Positions 41,701-53,400 of a stretch of DNA of 64,000 nucleotides are shown here, piece by piece. A program made the position numbers and the translations under genes. Under the pieces are notes generated by a model. It was not told the origin of the DNA. It searched no databases and was given only the letters and a program-made list of their open reading frames with translations. Position 1 is the first letter of the stretch, and each line of letters opens with the position of its first letter. Location: contig JABVXU010000006.1 of NCBI GenBank assembly GCA_013365365.1, positions 186,001 through 250,000 on the forward strand, written 5' to 3'. The stretch is from Cruorifilaria tuberocauda (Eukaryota; Nematoda; Chromadorea; Rhabditida; Onchocercidae).

Positions 41701-43703
41701 ATCTGATCTAACTAATTAATATTTAAATTCGTGGAAAAGCTTATATAACAACGCATTGCATAGTGAAATTTTGTCATCCATTAATCTTTTCAATTATTTT
41801 ATAAAGTTACTTAATAATGATTGATGTTAATTTTGAAAATTCCTGTAGGCAAAATGTAATATCTGCAAAATGTTTCCAATAATTGGATTGCGTTATCGTT
41901 GTTTACGATGTTTCAATGTTGACGTTTGCCAGAACTGTTTCTTCAGCCAAAGGCTTGCCAAAAATCATAAATTATCACATCCTATACAGGAATATTGCTT
42001 ACCGGTAAGTTTGTTATCATTCCGTTTAATACCTAAAATAATTTTTTCTCTAACCTCATACTTCCACCTATCTTCATATTTTTCATTTACATTTAGTTTT
42101 TTCTTTTTTTATTTTTTCTCTGACTAATACATTTAAAAGAAAATTAAACCATGGTTTTAGACAACATCAGGTGAAGATGTGCGTGATTTTGGCCTAATAG
42201 TCAGAAATAAATTGCGATCAAAAAGTAAGACACGAATTGGTTATCTACCGGTACAAACGGTAGATGAAGGACCTTCATTGGAAACCAGTAATGTTGCTCC
42301 GGTCAATCCGTTCACTGAACCAGTGCACAATCGAATACAGCTTTGTGCTCGAAGGTCCATTGTAGTTTGATTTATTGATACAAAAGTAGCTAAATTTCTC
42401 TTGTAGCTTTTAAAATCTTCAAGTTTTTTCATCCAAAAAATTTTTTGTCTTCTAAAAAGTTTTAAAACAGGCGATTTTTATTAATTAACGAATATCATCG
42501 TTTCTTCATTGAAAATATGTTCAAGTAATGATGGCAGTTAAAGTTCTAATAACTAGTATCAATCATTTCAGATTATGGAGAGCACGAGGTGAAAATGATA
42601 CACCGATACCTGCTTTGAATGATACTGAAGAGGAAATGAGAATGAGCATGACAGAACTGAAGTCACCTTTACAACTTTTGTCTCAGGTTGAACAAATGCA
42701 TAAGGAAGAATTGGATCAAGTACTGCATAAATTGCAACATGAAAATAGGTGATTTATAATTGGATTTTCCTAATAACCGGGAAAATACTGTAGTTAACAG
42801 AATGTATATGTAAATTTAGAGAATTGAAAAAAGAAATTGAAAGACGGAAGAAGCTTGGTAATGCTGTGGGTTCGACGCCTAACCTGACACGAGGCGGTAG
42901 TGCAGCAATGTCACGAAGCGTTACTGATAATATGGGAACCGGACGATCTGTTCCCTCACTTTCTAATTCTGGCGATGATCAGTTATTAAGAGAGGTTATT
43001 TTTATGATTTTTCTGTTCTATCTATTTGCTTTCTTTCATAAATCTTTGACCTTTTGGATCAGAGATCACTGGAAAGCTTATCTAGGCATACCTTCTGCGA
43101 CAACATAAGGAACGATTAGAGCAACGAAGTCGAATACTGGAAGAACAGAATCGTCAGCTTGAAACACAGCTTGCAAGATTACGAACGGTTATTGCTCAAG
43201 TGAGCTATTTATCCAATTTATGTGCATATGGAAGTCAATATGCTTACTCTCAAAAATTAGTTCAAATTTCGATTTTATTTAAACAATCTTAGAGTTTGAG
43301 TAAACAAAAAATTAATTTTCGATATATCCATATAGACTAATGCGAAATTGTTTGTGAATTCAATTTAACTAGAACAAAGTCATTATTCTGTAACTTTCTC
43401 ACTGCGATCACTTATTCTTTTTCTTCAGTTCAATTTGAATATTGGAAACATTGAATGATTTTAGTAGAACTGTTGAAAATTTTGCAGCAACAAAATGTTG
43501 GAAGTGCAAATAAGGAGAATGGGGTAGAAGAGATTGAATCGAGTATAACTTCGGCTGAAGAAGATGAAGGTATCGAGTATGATACTAGACCAAATCGCAT
43601 GAATTCTCTTATTGCTTCAGTGGATCAGTTGGGTCGTGCCATGCAATCATTTGTTGTTTCCGTTGTTAACGATGATGATGAAACTAATGAAGATGAAGAT
43701 TAA
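4285..43703 (+). CDS. dys-1: Dystrophin (nematode dys-1 orthologue), full length
   Basis: Dystrophin links cortical actin to the transmembrane dystroglycan/syntrophin complex in muscle and neurons. I resolved 66 exons whose phases all agree and sum to 10,737 bases, about 3,578 residues plus stop, close to human (3,685) and C. elegans. Order: basic N terminus, CH1-CH2 actin-binding region (residues ~26-242), rod of spectrin repeats (~327-2946), WW (~2984-3010), EF-hand-like region (~3011-3235), ZZ zinc finger (3236-3287), coiled coil (~3470-3507) and acidic tail. The ATG is preceded directly by an in-frame TAA. Exon coordinates are given in the four segment entries. The gene is compact, introns mostly 70-2,000 bases, against megabases in mammals. 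Weakest joints: exon 3 (14 nt), exon 25 (30 nt), exon 31 start, and a GC donor after exon 53. I saw no disabling mutation. Confidence 0.97.
4355..6434 (+). other. Large first intron of dys-1
   Basis: A 2,080-base AT-rich intron between the leader exon and the first CH1 exon. I saw no open frame or repeat worth calling on either strand. First introns often carry enhancers, but no such element can be recognised here. Confidence 0.7.
11339..13252 (+). other. dys-1 intron 11, 1.9 kb
   Basis: AT-rich intron with a short TG/GT dinucleotide stretch near 12009-12028. No nested gene was seen on either strand. The 64-codon open frame on the minus strand near 12229-12423 has no recognisable domain and no coding-like partner. 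Confidence 0.6.
13801..15464 (+). other. dys-1 intron 13, 1.7 kb
   Basis: AT-rich intron. Between about 14800 and 14880 it contains two copies of AAACTAAATAGTAA separated by a run of AATAGTA-like units. Nothing coding is apparent. Confidence 0.6.
23507..23592 (+). pseudogene. Relic partial copy of dys-1 exon 27 inside the following intron
   Basis: These 86 bases match 22905-22990 with six mismatches by my hand count (about 93% identity). The source segment is the last 74 bases of exon 27, its splice donor and 12 bases of intron. The copy lies 602 bases downstream, beyond exon 28. It has a stop (the codon for an arginine is now TAA) and no acceptor-linked open frame, so it is not an alternative exon. 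Confidence 0.85.
27711..29670 (+). other. dys-1 intron 38, 2.0 kb
   Basis: AT-rich intron with no coding region seen on either strand. Its one striking element is a perfect inverted repeat at 28885-28916. Confidence 0.65.
28885..28916. repeat. Perfect 15-bp inverted repeat with 2-nt spacer
   Basis: Arms 28885-28899 and 28902-28916 are exact reverse complements around the dinucleotide CT. The left arm reads TTGTTGGTGAAGCAT. The loop is too small for a typical microRNA hairpin. It could extrude as a cruciform or be a recent palindromic duplication. Confidence 0.9.
37031..37078 (+). repeat. CA/CG-interrupted dinucleotide repeat in a dys-1 intron
   Basis: An ACACACACAC stretch continues as imperfect CA repeats with GT, GC and AG interruptions. 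It lies in the intron after exon 52 and is a potentially polymorphic microsatellite. Confidence 0.75.
39447..42354 (+). other. dys-1: dys-1 segment 3: WW, EF-hand-like and ZZ cysteine-rich region (exons 55-62)
   Basis: Exons: 39447-39605, 39775-39911, 40069-40273, 40648-40733, 40898-40974, 41253-41453, 41849-42004, 42161-42354. The WW domain is split by an intron after PYYI and contains both tryptophans (PPWQRAV and TQWDHP). [15 protein letters not shown] and the helices after it are the EF-hand-like module that binds beta-dystroglycan together with WW and [16 protein letters not shown] and [14 protein letters not shown] match dystrophins almost word for word. The ZZ finger has CNIC, then CLRC and CQNC. 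Exon 62 begins [11 protein letters not shown] and includes GYLPVQTV. This is the most conserved part of the protein and settles the identification. Confidence 0.97.
42572..43703 (+). other. dys-1: dys-1 segment 4: coiled-coil C terminus (exons 63-66)
   Basis: Exons: 42572-42748, 42820-42994, 43086-43199, 43488-43703. A leucine-heptad helix ([17 protein letters not shown]) is followed by a glycine/serine-rich linker. Next comes the conserved helix [18 protein letters not shown], the counterpart of the vertebrate region that binds dystrobrevin and lies near the syntrophin sites. The last exon is acidic and ends in a run of aspartate and glutamate before TAA at 43701-43703. Confidence 0.95.
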
Positions 43704-44484
43704 ATGACTATCGCTGGAATTCATTAAATTTACTTTTACAGCAGTTATCTATACCATTGATTTTCCATAAACTTACCAAAATGTATGCAAAAAATTTTGA
43801 GTTTAATTGAAAGATAATTTCGAGATCCATTTGCGTTTATTTTATTTATTTTATTTATTATGAAATCAAAGATTAGAGGAAGTTATTTGAAATATTACTA
43901 AATCTAATTGCTGTTATATACAGTAGATTATCTGATCTTTTATTGTTATGATTGTAATGATTGAATTAACAATGTTATAACATTTCATTGCGTTCGTAAT
44001 CCGGATTATGTAATTATTTTTAGAATGTTTACGAAAGTTATATTGAATGAAACACAGTAAATGCATAAATTTTGTTTACATGAAATTAATATTTCAAGAA
44101 AAAAAAGAACAAATTATTAGTAGAATATCATTCCAACTTTCATCTATGCTTTCAAAGATTTCACCTGAATATCGATATTTATCTGTGGTAAAAATGACGA
44201 ATGAAAGTAAATACTTACCTTACTCACTTGCAAAACGTATAAAACTGTGTGGTATACTAAATTAAAGTTAGCTAGGATACCTTATTGCATAGAGAGGCCG
44301 TGTAATTTGTAATCAACGAAATTAATGTTTGATTCAATTGTTCGGATTGCAATATGTTGTCCCGAAAGTTAAGTTAAAGATTTCGTACATGCTGGATGAC
44401 TAAGATGTTTGTGTGTCGTAAATACATCCACAGAGTGTATTGCGCATTATCATATATTACGTTTACACAGAAAATTTGCAGAAA
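43704..44484. other. Intergenic region between dys-1 and DDX27
   Basis: 780 bases without a supported gene. A 72-codon open frame at 44047-44265 has no recognisable domain or splice partner. No clear AATAAA follows the dystrophin stop. A TTTGCAG acceptor-like site ends at 44481, three bases before the DDX27 ATG, which would suit spliced-leader addition. The spacing is wider than usual for a nematode operon. Confidence 0.5.
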
Positions 44485-47400
44485 ATGCTGTATCCTCCAA
44501 CTGTTGCGGACGGTGAGATCGTGGACGTGATAGAATCAACAGATGATGAGGTTGATGAGGTTAATACTTCTTTCATCATCTTCCCATAAAGTTCTTGAGC
44601 ATATACTCTCTTTTCTAAAATATTTTTCGCAAGATATGTCTTATTTTTTCTATTCGTATTCTGTTGGAAAAATGAAAAAATCTTATTCATTATAGGGATT
44701 AGATGTGAAGAAAAAACGGCGTAAAGGAGTGAGCAAAGATTTCACCGATGGATTCGTATTTGACCATGTCAGTGGAAAAGACAAAGGTTACTCAGACTGA
44801 TTTACAATTCCATTATGCTTCTTATTCGATTTTAATACTGAAGTGTATAGTGTCAATATTAAATAACTTTGAAAATTAAATTAATAAGCAATCAGCAACA
44901 ATCAACAAAGACGTCAGCTAAGTCATAGGATATCACTGGTATCTTTACAATTTATCATTAAAAGTTTGCCTATTTTTCAAGCATTTTATAAATACTAGGA
45001 CTGAACTGGAACTGAGTGAGATTGTACAGTTATTAAAGACTCGAGAATATGATTGGAAATCTATATTACAAGTAGTATAAATATTGTCTCATGTAGATCA
45101 TATTATTACTTGCATCAAAGTGTCGGAAATAGAAACATTACTGTGTTCCAAAAGCAGGCTGTCAATGAGTTTTCTAGCTAGTTGATATCTTTTCTATTTT
45201 TCATGGTCATCCGTTCGTGGCTGTTTATAGGTCCATGTGGTTATCCAAAGTGATATTATTTTCAATCTTCCATTGCATAACTTCGTTGCAAGCTATCAAC
45301 TTATAATCATGTATAGTTGCAAAATAATTCTCAGCAAAAACTCTCATTCTTCTTTCTTGGATAGTATAGAAGGAAGTGTAAATAAGATGTTGAAGGTGAA
45401 TGTTTTTGTTGGGAATTATTTTGATTTCCTTTGAATAATTATTCTATCAGTGTATTCATAAAATATTTAGCTAAAAGAAGTAGAAATATCATAAAGAGTG
45501 ATTTCGTCATTTTTGGAAAAGTATCCTGATGGCTTCAAATTCGGAAACCTCTCAACACTTTTTACAGAAGTTGATACACTGAAAATCCTGCAGCCATACA
45601 TGAAAAAAGGAACCAGTAGCACACTAGAAGAAAAAATTGAACGAGAACGCGCCAAGCTTTTTAGCTCGGGATCACTAGAGAAGATTCCTGAACTCGTGCA
45701 AGAAATGGAAGACATTTCTGGTATTTCCCAATCTTTGATCCTTCAAATGTTTTTCCAACATTCTTTTGAAAAAAACAAATACTAAATACGAATATTAAGG
45801 CAAATCAAATATAATTTTTTAAAAAATTTACCAGAATAGCTTCCAGTAGCAGTATGCATTTACTTATATCGAACTTCCTAGAGTAAGATTGTTTCATCTG
45901 ATTTTTTCAAAATTTCTTATTTAAACATCTATCAGTTGCTTGAAATGTCAGACAATATTCGTGAAAAGCTGCCGAAAAAAAGAAAATCTTATGTAGCGAA
46001 TGGTTTTTTCGATGATGCCACCAGTAGCAACGCGCTGAACGCAAAAAAAACTATTAGTTTTGATCAAATGAATCTTTCCAGAGCGCTGTTGAAGGTAATT
46101 TGCATATTTCATGAGATTTTCCAAATCCGAATTGAATTCAAACATTTCATTTTGCATATTTTTTTTTGAAATCAAAGTTTCTTCCTATATCTTTCAAAAT
46201 ATAAATTTTCATCATGTCCATCTCTTTTGCCATAATATATTTATTTATAACATTTGGATTATAATGACCAATAAAGTAGAAATCTTTATCATTTTGAACT
46301 TTATGTTTCATCTGTTTCAGGCCATAACAGCGTGTGGTTTTACTGAACCCACTCGAATACAAAGTGCATGCATACCCCTTGCACTTGCAGGACGTGATCT
46401 GTGTGCATGTTCTGCAACAGGAACTGGTAAAACAGCTGCTTTCATGCTACCAGTTTTGGAACGTTTATTATATCGACCACAACAAAAAGCTATGACTCGA
46501 GTAATTGTACTGACACCAACAAGAGAATTAGCCATACAGGTTAAATATGCAAATGAATATCAGGAATATATATCTAGACAGAATATGAACATTTCTGTAT
46601 TCTGTATTATATAGATATTCTAGCGAAATATTGCCAAAATACTTGGATAATGATTCTGATCGTCAAACACGGGTTCAGCATTTTTCTTTAATTTCAATTA
46701 CTTGCAGACATTTCAAATCAGTCGGCAGCTATCGCAATTTATGCATATTGATATATGTTTATGCGCAGGTTTGTCTTTTTCACAAGTATAGGAAGACTAT
46801 TCCCAGGCTATTCGTTATTTATATCCATTTAATGAAAAATTTTTGTCAAAATTATAAATGCTGCTAACTGATAACTTATTCAGAAAAACCCTTAAATGAG
46901 ACTTCCATTTTTACTCTCTTTAATCGATCAATTTTTCAAACACGTGAAAAATTTAATGGAGCTTTCTGTTTATGGTCGAAGATTGAATCAATCATTGTTT
47001 CATAGAGAATATCAAAAAAGTTTCTTTTTTGAACATTGCATTAAAATCAAAACCATAAACCCATCTTGGAAGACGGTAGAACAAACTATACTAGACAAAT
47101 CGATGGTAGTAAGGAGTGTATACGAGCATTTGAATGTTTAGCGATTAGAATGATATAGCAGAGAGCTCCGAATGAGAGCAGTGCACTGGTATAGAATGCA
47201 TAAGTATAGTGCCATGATTGCACTACATGTGATGTGTAAATTGGAACTATGAAATGCGTTATCCATTGAGCGGCTGACGCCAGTCCTGTCGCTTTCCCCA
47301 AATCAGTATTGTCTACAGCACTGCAACCATAGATTGATGTGATAGAAGCAAAATACTGATTTACGAGGCTATTTCAGGTTAGTGAGACAAAAGTTGCGTG

Positions 47401-50400
47401 ACTACGAATAAAAATGACAATAGATACTACCACTTCGCTGAAAGTTTTTCACTTAGTATCAACATTACGATAGTTTAACACATTACGATAGTTTAACCAT
47501 TATTGTTCCTCATCCTTTCGTAATTATGATTAGATACAATTGTAAATTCGTGTAGTGCAAAATAATGCTCTTAATGCACTGTATCACTTGTTGCAGTTTT
47601 TAATTAGAATAATTTTCCTACTAAAGTTCACGTTAGCTTTTTTTCTGTTTAACTTTGGAATTAAATTATATACCTTGTGATTTGCGCATAGCTTTCGGCA
47701 TACGCAACAGCATAGCATGATGTTTGAAGCGCTATGACGATAAGTAATTGGTTGAAATTTGTAGTGAAATTAACTAGTGAATAAGCACAGCAAAGACCAA
47801 TCAGGGAAATAATTAGTACTGTCCGTGGATAGAAACGTCGTTGCAGATAGGGCAGGAATAGGAACTGTATCACTAGTAATGATGCGCCCATTACAATAAG
47901 CACTTTAGCCGAGTCATTTGGACCCTAAAATCTTTGCAGATCAAATTGTTTTATCTTATTAATTCCAAACTATAAATTATTTAAGATTGGTAGAATTAAT
48001 AAATTTCATGGCTCATAAATTCCGAGGACTAAATATGGAATTCTATTCTTGAATTAGTTTAACATGTATATGGATTGTTAAAAAGCTCTACTCCTATTCT
48101 TTTTTCTTTATCTTTATTAAATTGTTTCTAGAGCACACATAATTCTCCATCATCTAGTTTTTAAAATGACTTAACAGGTGAATTTTACTTTATTGTCAGC
48201 TAATGACTCAATAACACGTTTATCTTCGTTACATTATGATTTCCATAGTTATTTATAAGTGAATTAAGTTTTTAGCGAATCAGGATATAGTTCCAAATTT
48301 TTAAAACAGTAAAAATAACCTGCATGAATGAACGCAAAAGAAAATTCCTGGATATCAGTTCATAGCAAATATAGGCAGCGATGAGCAGTCCTCGTAAAAA
48401 GATACCTTCTCGAAGGGCAACGTTACGCTTTATCATTGGCAGATAATCCTAATCATAGTAAAATTTAAAGTATGAGTATTATTTCCTTTAATATTTGTGC
48501 TTTAGTAAGTGGATTCCACAACCTATTTTCAAATGAATGGGAGACTTCTAAAATAAAAAACAACGTAATGAGTTCATCTATTTATTAACGTCTTAAATGT
48601 GATGTGCAACCAGTCATTACATATTCATATAAAAAATCAGATTTAAATTCGTTTTTTATTAACATCGTAACCATTACCTGTGGACGTAGTCGCGCAGTAG
48701 CAAGTTTGGGGACATTGTGTGTCTGCGGTAGAACATAGAAAATAAATGGAGTTAATGTCACAATTAAAGCGATACCACAAATGAATTGTGATGCACGAAG
48801 ACTAGTTCTAATTGCTAATTGTGATGCAAACATCGGACCCAGTAACATTGCCAAAGCCTGCAAATGCAAATGTGTTCCTGAGATGAAATACGATGAAAGC
48901 ATAACAATGCACAGCTAAAATGAATTCCATACTGTACCATAGGTATAGATTATTTCAGGCGTCATTTTTACATCATATTTTGTAATTACCTGCAGGTTCT
49001 TGTCTATTATCAATCTAATCTAAATCAGTGAGTAGTATCGTACATGATCTTTAAGTGAGGAAAAAGAAAGAAAGAATGTTACCTGTGGTACGGTTAGCCT
49101 CATTAGAGCTGTGGTTCTTTCACGTTCCGTTGTAATAGTTGCTAGATACATTTCAGCAGTTGCATCCAGTTGATAGCCCACTCTTAGTAACTTAAAAGAT
49201 TCCACTTTAATTTCTTTTTCTCATTCCCATGGCCTATGTTCTACTGGTTCACTCTACTGATTTTTGTTTTACTATTAATAATTTTGTGGACATCTTTTGC
49301 TCTACATGTGTTCTATTTTTATCCTCCGCTGAATGCTTCCCTATCCTGCTTTGGATGAGATTGAGTACTTACTTTACTCTAGTCATTAAATGAAGGCAAC
49401 ACGATAGAAGAATAAAGTCAGTTTTTAACACAACTGTGGCTAATTTGACAATTTCTGGAAGTGTTTGAAAAAAACCCGTAATTCATTGTTAAGTACTCAT
49501 CTGAAAAAATATTAAATATATCTGATTAAGAACTGCAAATCAAGTTAAAATGTGTTTTTTGCTTTTAAAATTACCTGTAGAAAAAAGAATGAGTACCAGC
49601 ACTTAGCAAAGGATAGCGCTGAATAGTAGATAGATATAATAACCGATGAAAATAAAAACATTGTTTTTGGACCAGTTGTGTCAGCAATCTAAACATACGC
49701 AATGATATATTTTTTACAGTAGTTTTTTTACCAGTTTTTCAGTAGAGTTCGTCATAAATGGAATTTTTTTTTGCGAAGATATGTAGCACTCACTTGTCCG
49801 ACTAGAAGGGCACCGATAGCGTTACAAAAGCTTCCAAACGATTGGATATAACCAATGTCCACTATTGTCATCACCTGAAATTTGTTTTTTCTTACAAATC
49901 ATCAGGAAATTTATTTATCTTTTCACAGCTTCAAAAACTGTTCTCTTATCCTTTGCATTTCATTTGTATTTTATTTTTGATTAAATTATAGAGGACGATA
50001 TAGCTAAAACAAAGGACTTCCTTGATGCAAAGTTCTAACTACGATTGAGCTGGCTGGTGCTGTCTCTAACATTCCTCATTGTACAACCTTTTTATTCCAG
50101 TTTCATTTAATTCGGAATTAAATTTCATTGAAATGCTAAAGAATTCTTTTCTTAAAAAGAAATAGTCAGTAATTTATGTTTAATTAATTCATTCATTATT
50201 TTTCATAACTAGTTTTCATTTTCATACATTTGATATGATCCTCGCGACACGGAAAAGCTATTTTGTGTCAGGATAAACGAAGTAGAAGTAAAATCAAATT
50301 TAACGGCTTTTGTGGAGAACTTGAGCTGGTTAGTTTCTAATATTCCTCATTGTACTGACTGCATGCAGTCCTGCCTTTAAATTTTTGAAGTATTTGCTTA

Positions 50401-53400
50401 CTTCTGCTATTTTGTCTTTTCCTTGATAATCTAATTCGATATATTGTTATGTTTCACCAAAGCGTATGTCAGTTTCTATATAAAAATTAAAAGAAATAAT
50501 GTACCACAATGTATCAAACTAACATGAATAGTATCCCATTGCAAGAATGAAAGTAATGTTGTTGTCCATTGAGTTCCAATATTCCACAGTCCGTAGATAA
50601 TACAAAGTAAGAGTATAATTCGTTGGTTTCTTTCCATTACAACTCTCATGACAAATCCCTTATGAGATCAAATTCAAAATTTCCTCTTTTTGTGGAGTAA
50701 ATTTTATCCTACAGGAAAGAAAAGACACGCATAGAGAATGGGGGACGACCGGACCAATGAGACAGGATAGACAATCGTTCAGTGAAATTGTATCGCTTTT
50801 TCGATGTTTTCTTTGATGAGAAAGGGGTCGGAGGTCAAACTGAATAGGATATTTTCGATGACCGTAGGAAAGAAGTTGTACCAGCGTACCAAATGAACCG
50901 TTTCCCTGGTCCACTGCTGTGTTTCGCTGAAATAGTAGTATGATCGTATTGCTGAAATGGGAGGGGTAGAGTGATTGTATTTGAGAATGAAATTCTGTTG
51001 TACTGACAGGTACGACAGTAAGTATCGAAGAGTAATTGAAGAAAATATTGGAGAATGAGTTTGAAGTGAAACAGGAACAAGAGATGGAAAAGAATGTCAT
51101 CAAATTGATGATGGGAAATGCAGCTCGAATCGAGAGGGAGAAGGTTGGAACAGGTTTTCAGTGAAATAGGGCAGTTAGGAGAGAAGCGTGAATATTCAAC
51201 TAATTCTCGGCAACGACCAGAAGAAAAGAATTGCAGTTCTATCCTGGCAACTTGGGAAGAATATTGCTTTTTTAAGACAGATAAAAAAGTTTAAGGGGCG
51301 TTGGAACTCAGCAAAGTTAAAGTTTCATGAAATTTGTGAGATTCAATTGCGGTTTAAAATCTTTTTTTATGTTATACCTTATCTCCTTGTCAATTCTTTT
51401 TGCTTGTTTGTGTTTCCAACATAGAATTCGTCCATTTCATCTAGAATTTTCGATTTCAGTTCTCTAAATATTTTCCTGGAAAATATCCTCTTCTTTTCTG
51501 CCTCCTAAATCCTACCATTTCTTTAAGATGGTATTTAACGAACTGTTTTCCTCTCTTTTAGGAATATGACAATATGAATCGATACACCATGTTATGTAAT
51601 TTTTCCTATTTATGGAAAAGAACGAACTTTACTGTTATGTTATCATTATCTTATTGTATAATTTAGCTTAATTTCCAAAATTTTCATTATTCTCCTGGTT
51701 CTTTTTATGAATACTTGAGCTGCTATGATTCATTTTACATTCCAATGTGATTTGATATGTATTGCTTGGTGGTCAGTTTTTTTTATATTTGTTAAGCATT
51801 CAAACAGTTTACATCGGGTTAGCCAGTCAAGAGCTGAGAGATTAAGAGTGTTCATGCATAGTAAATGTTAATCAATATTTTTTCTCTTTCCTAAATTCTT
51901 TTAATAGCACCAATACTAAAGTCTTCACCTTTATACACGAAATGTTTTTCCTCTTTGAACAGGCGTTGATATTAGGCTATATTGTACGACGACTTAGCAG
52001 TTGATTCTACGTGGTCTTATTGTGAACCAGTCTTCATAATTTGAAGCGCTGTATTTTCTTTTCATGGCTAAAGTCAAATTACTTATTTTAACTACCTTCA
52101 GCTCAACTCATTTTGCAACAAATAGTATTTATTTTCGTTGTTGTAAGGAAATGCTGACTACTGTAAAATTATTGGTATTTGCAGTTTAGAGAGGAATTGG
52201 TAAAAGAAGTGTTGTTGTTGATTAAAAGAGAATGAATTGTTAGCAGAAATATTGAATGTGGCAAGAATTTTTTCATTCTTGTAAAACAATCAATTTCAAT
52301 TGAAAAAAGAGAAGAGTGATGGAAATATTTTTTACGTTATTTAGTTTGTGTTGTTTTGATGTGACATTTCCGCAGATGAGTATGTGGTTTACAATAGAAA
52401 TGTGATTGTATGGATATTTCTGGCTCTATTTATCAGCCAATAAACAATCGAAAATAGTTATATGATGGTAATGAAGGAATGTTATAAAAGCAAAGTTTCA
52501 AAAGCAAGTTATATGTTATTTATTGCCCGTCTATCAGCCATCTTTCTCCGTCGTTTTTAGTCCTTTTTATTTAGGTTCTTACTCGACTTTTCAAATTTGC
52601 TCTAAAATTTTTTTTTTTTTGCTTTTTTAGTTTGAAAGTTTTTGTTTGTGATTTTCAAAGAAAAAATGATGCTTTTTTCTGGTTTTTTATCTTTATTTAC
52701 ACATTAAAGGTGGTTTGGATTTGAAAACGCAAGAAGCGGCATTGCGGCAACGTCCAGATATTGTAATCGCGACACCAGGACGACTCATAGATCATCTGCA
52801 TAATGCTCCTAATTTCTCACTTGCTGATGTGGAGGTACTTTTTTCAGTTCTGTCAATATCTTTTTGAAGTATCGAAAATCATGAAACAATTTCGGTCATT
52901 CTGGCATCTCGCTGTGGAATACAATGGAGAAAGGATAAATTTTGGTTTAGGTGATCTTTCGATTCTTCATCCCTCTTTTTTGAAAAATTTGTACTTTTTA
53001 AAGATTTTGATTTTGGACGAGGCAGATCGAATGCTGGACGAGGCTTTCGCTGATCAAATGAGAGAGATTATACATTTATGTGCGCAAAATAGACAGACGA
53101 TGCTGTTTTCAGCCACAATGACAGATCAGGTATATATTTTCAGAATTTCATCTTTTGAATTCATTAACTTTATATTAAATTATAATTGAAGTACTGGGAA
53201 GGAAAGGATATACTAACACATGTACATTTATGCTCATAACATTTTTTTTATAGCAGAGTTACTTAAGAATAAGAATTGTACTGAGAAAATAGTGGTGGGG
53301 AAACATTTTGACTCTTAGCAAATAAGTCAAAAGTTTTTGCCAATTTATTTTGCGTGAAAATATTTTTATATGTGGTTCGACATAAAAGTTTTTTTCATTT

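Larger units (their letters stand above)
46769..52709 (+). other. 5.9-kb intron of DDX27 hosting an antisense gene
   Basis: Intron between the exon ending CLCA and the exon beginning [12 protein letters not shown]. Both boundaries are phase 1 and rebuild the conserved GG motif. It contains the complete minus-strand transporter gene at 47086-50649. The remaining ~2 kb (50650-52709) is AT-rich with no supported gene. Overlapping minus-strand open frames at 50660-51103 are low-complexity and look spurious. Confidence 0.85.

Noticed and set aside
44047..44265. 72-codon plus-strand open frame between dystrophin and DDX27
   Set aside because: No family resemblance, no splice sites in phase with DDX27, and composition like the surrounding intergenic DNA.
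50660..51103. 147-codon minus-strand open frame (and an overlapping 81-codon one) inside the DDX27 intron
   Set aside because: Serine/phenylalanine-rich with no recognisable domain. The two overlapping frames are equally long, as expected for purine-rich strand bias. It lies upstream of the transporter start without a phase-compatible joint.
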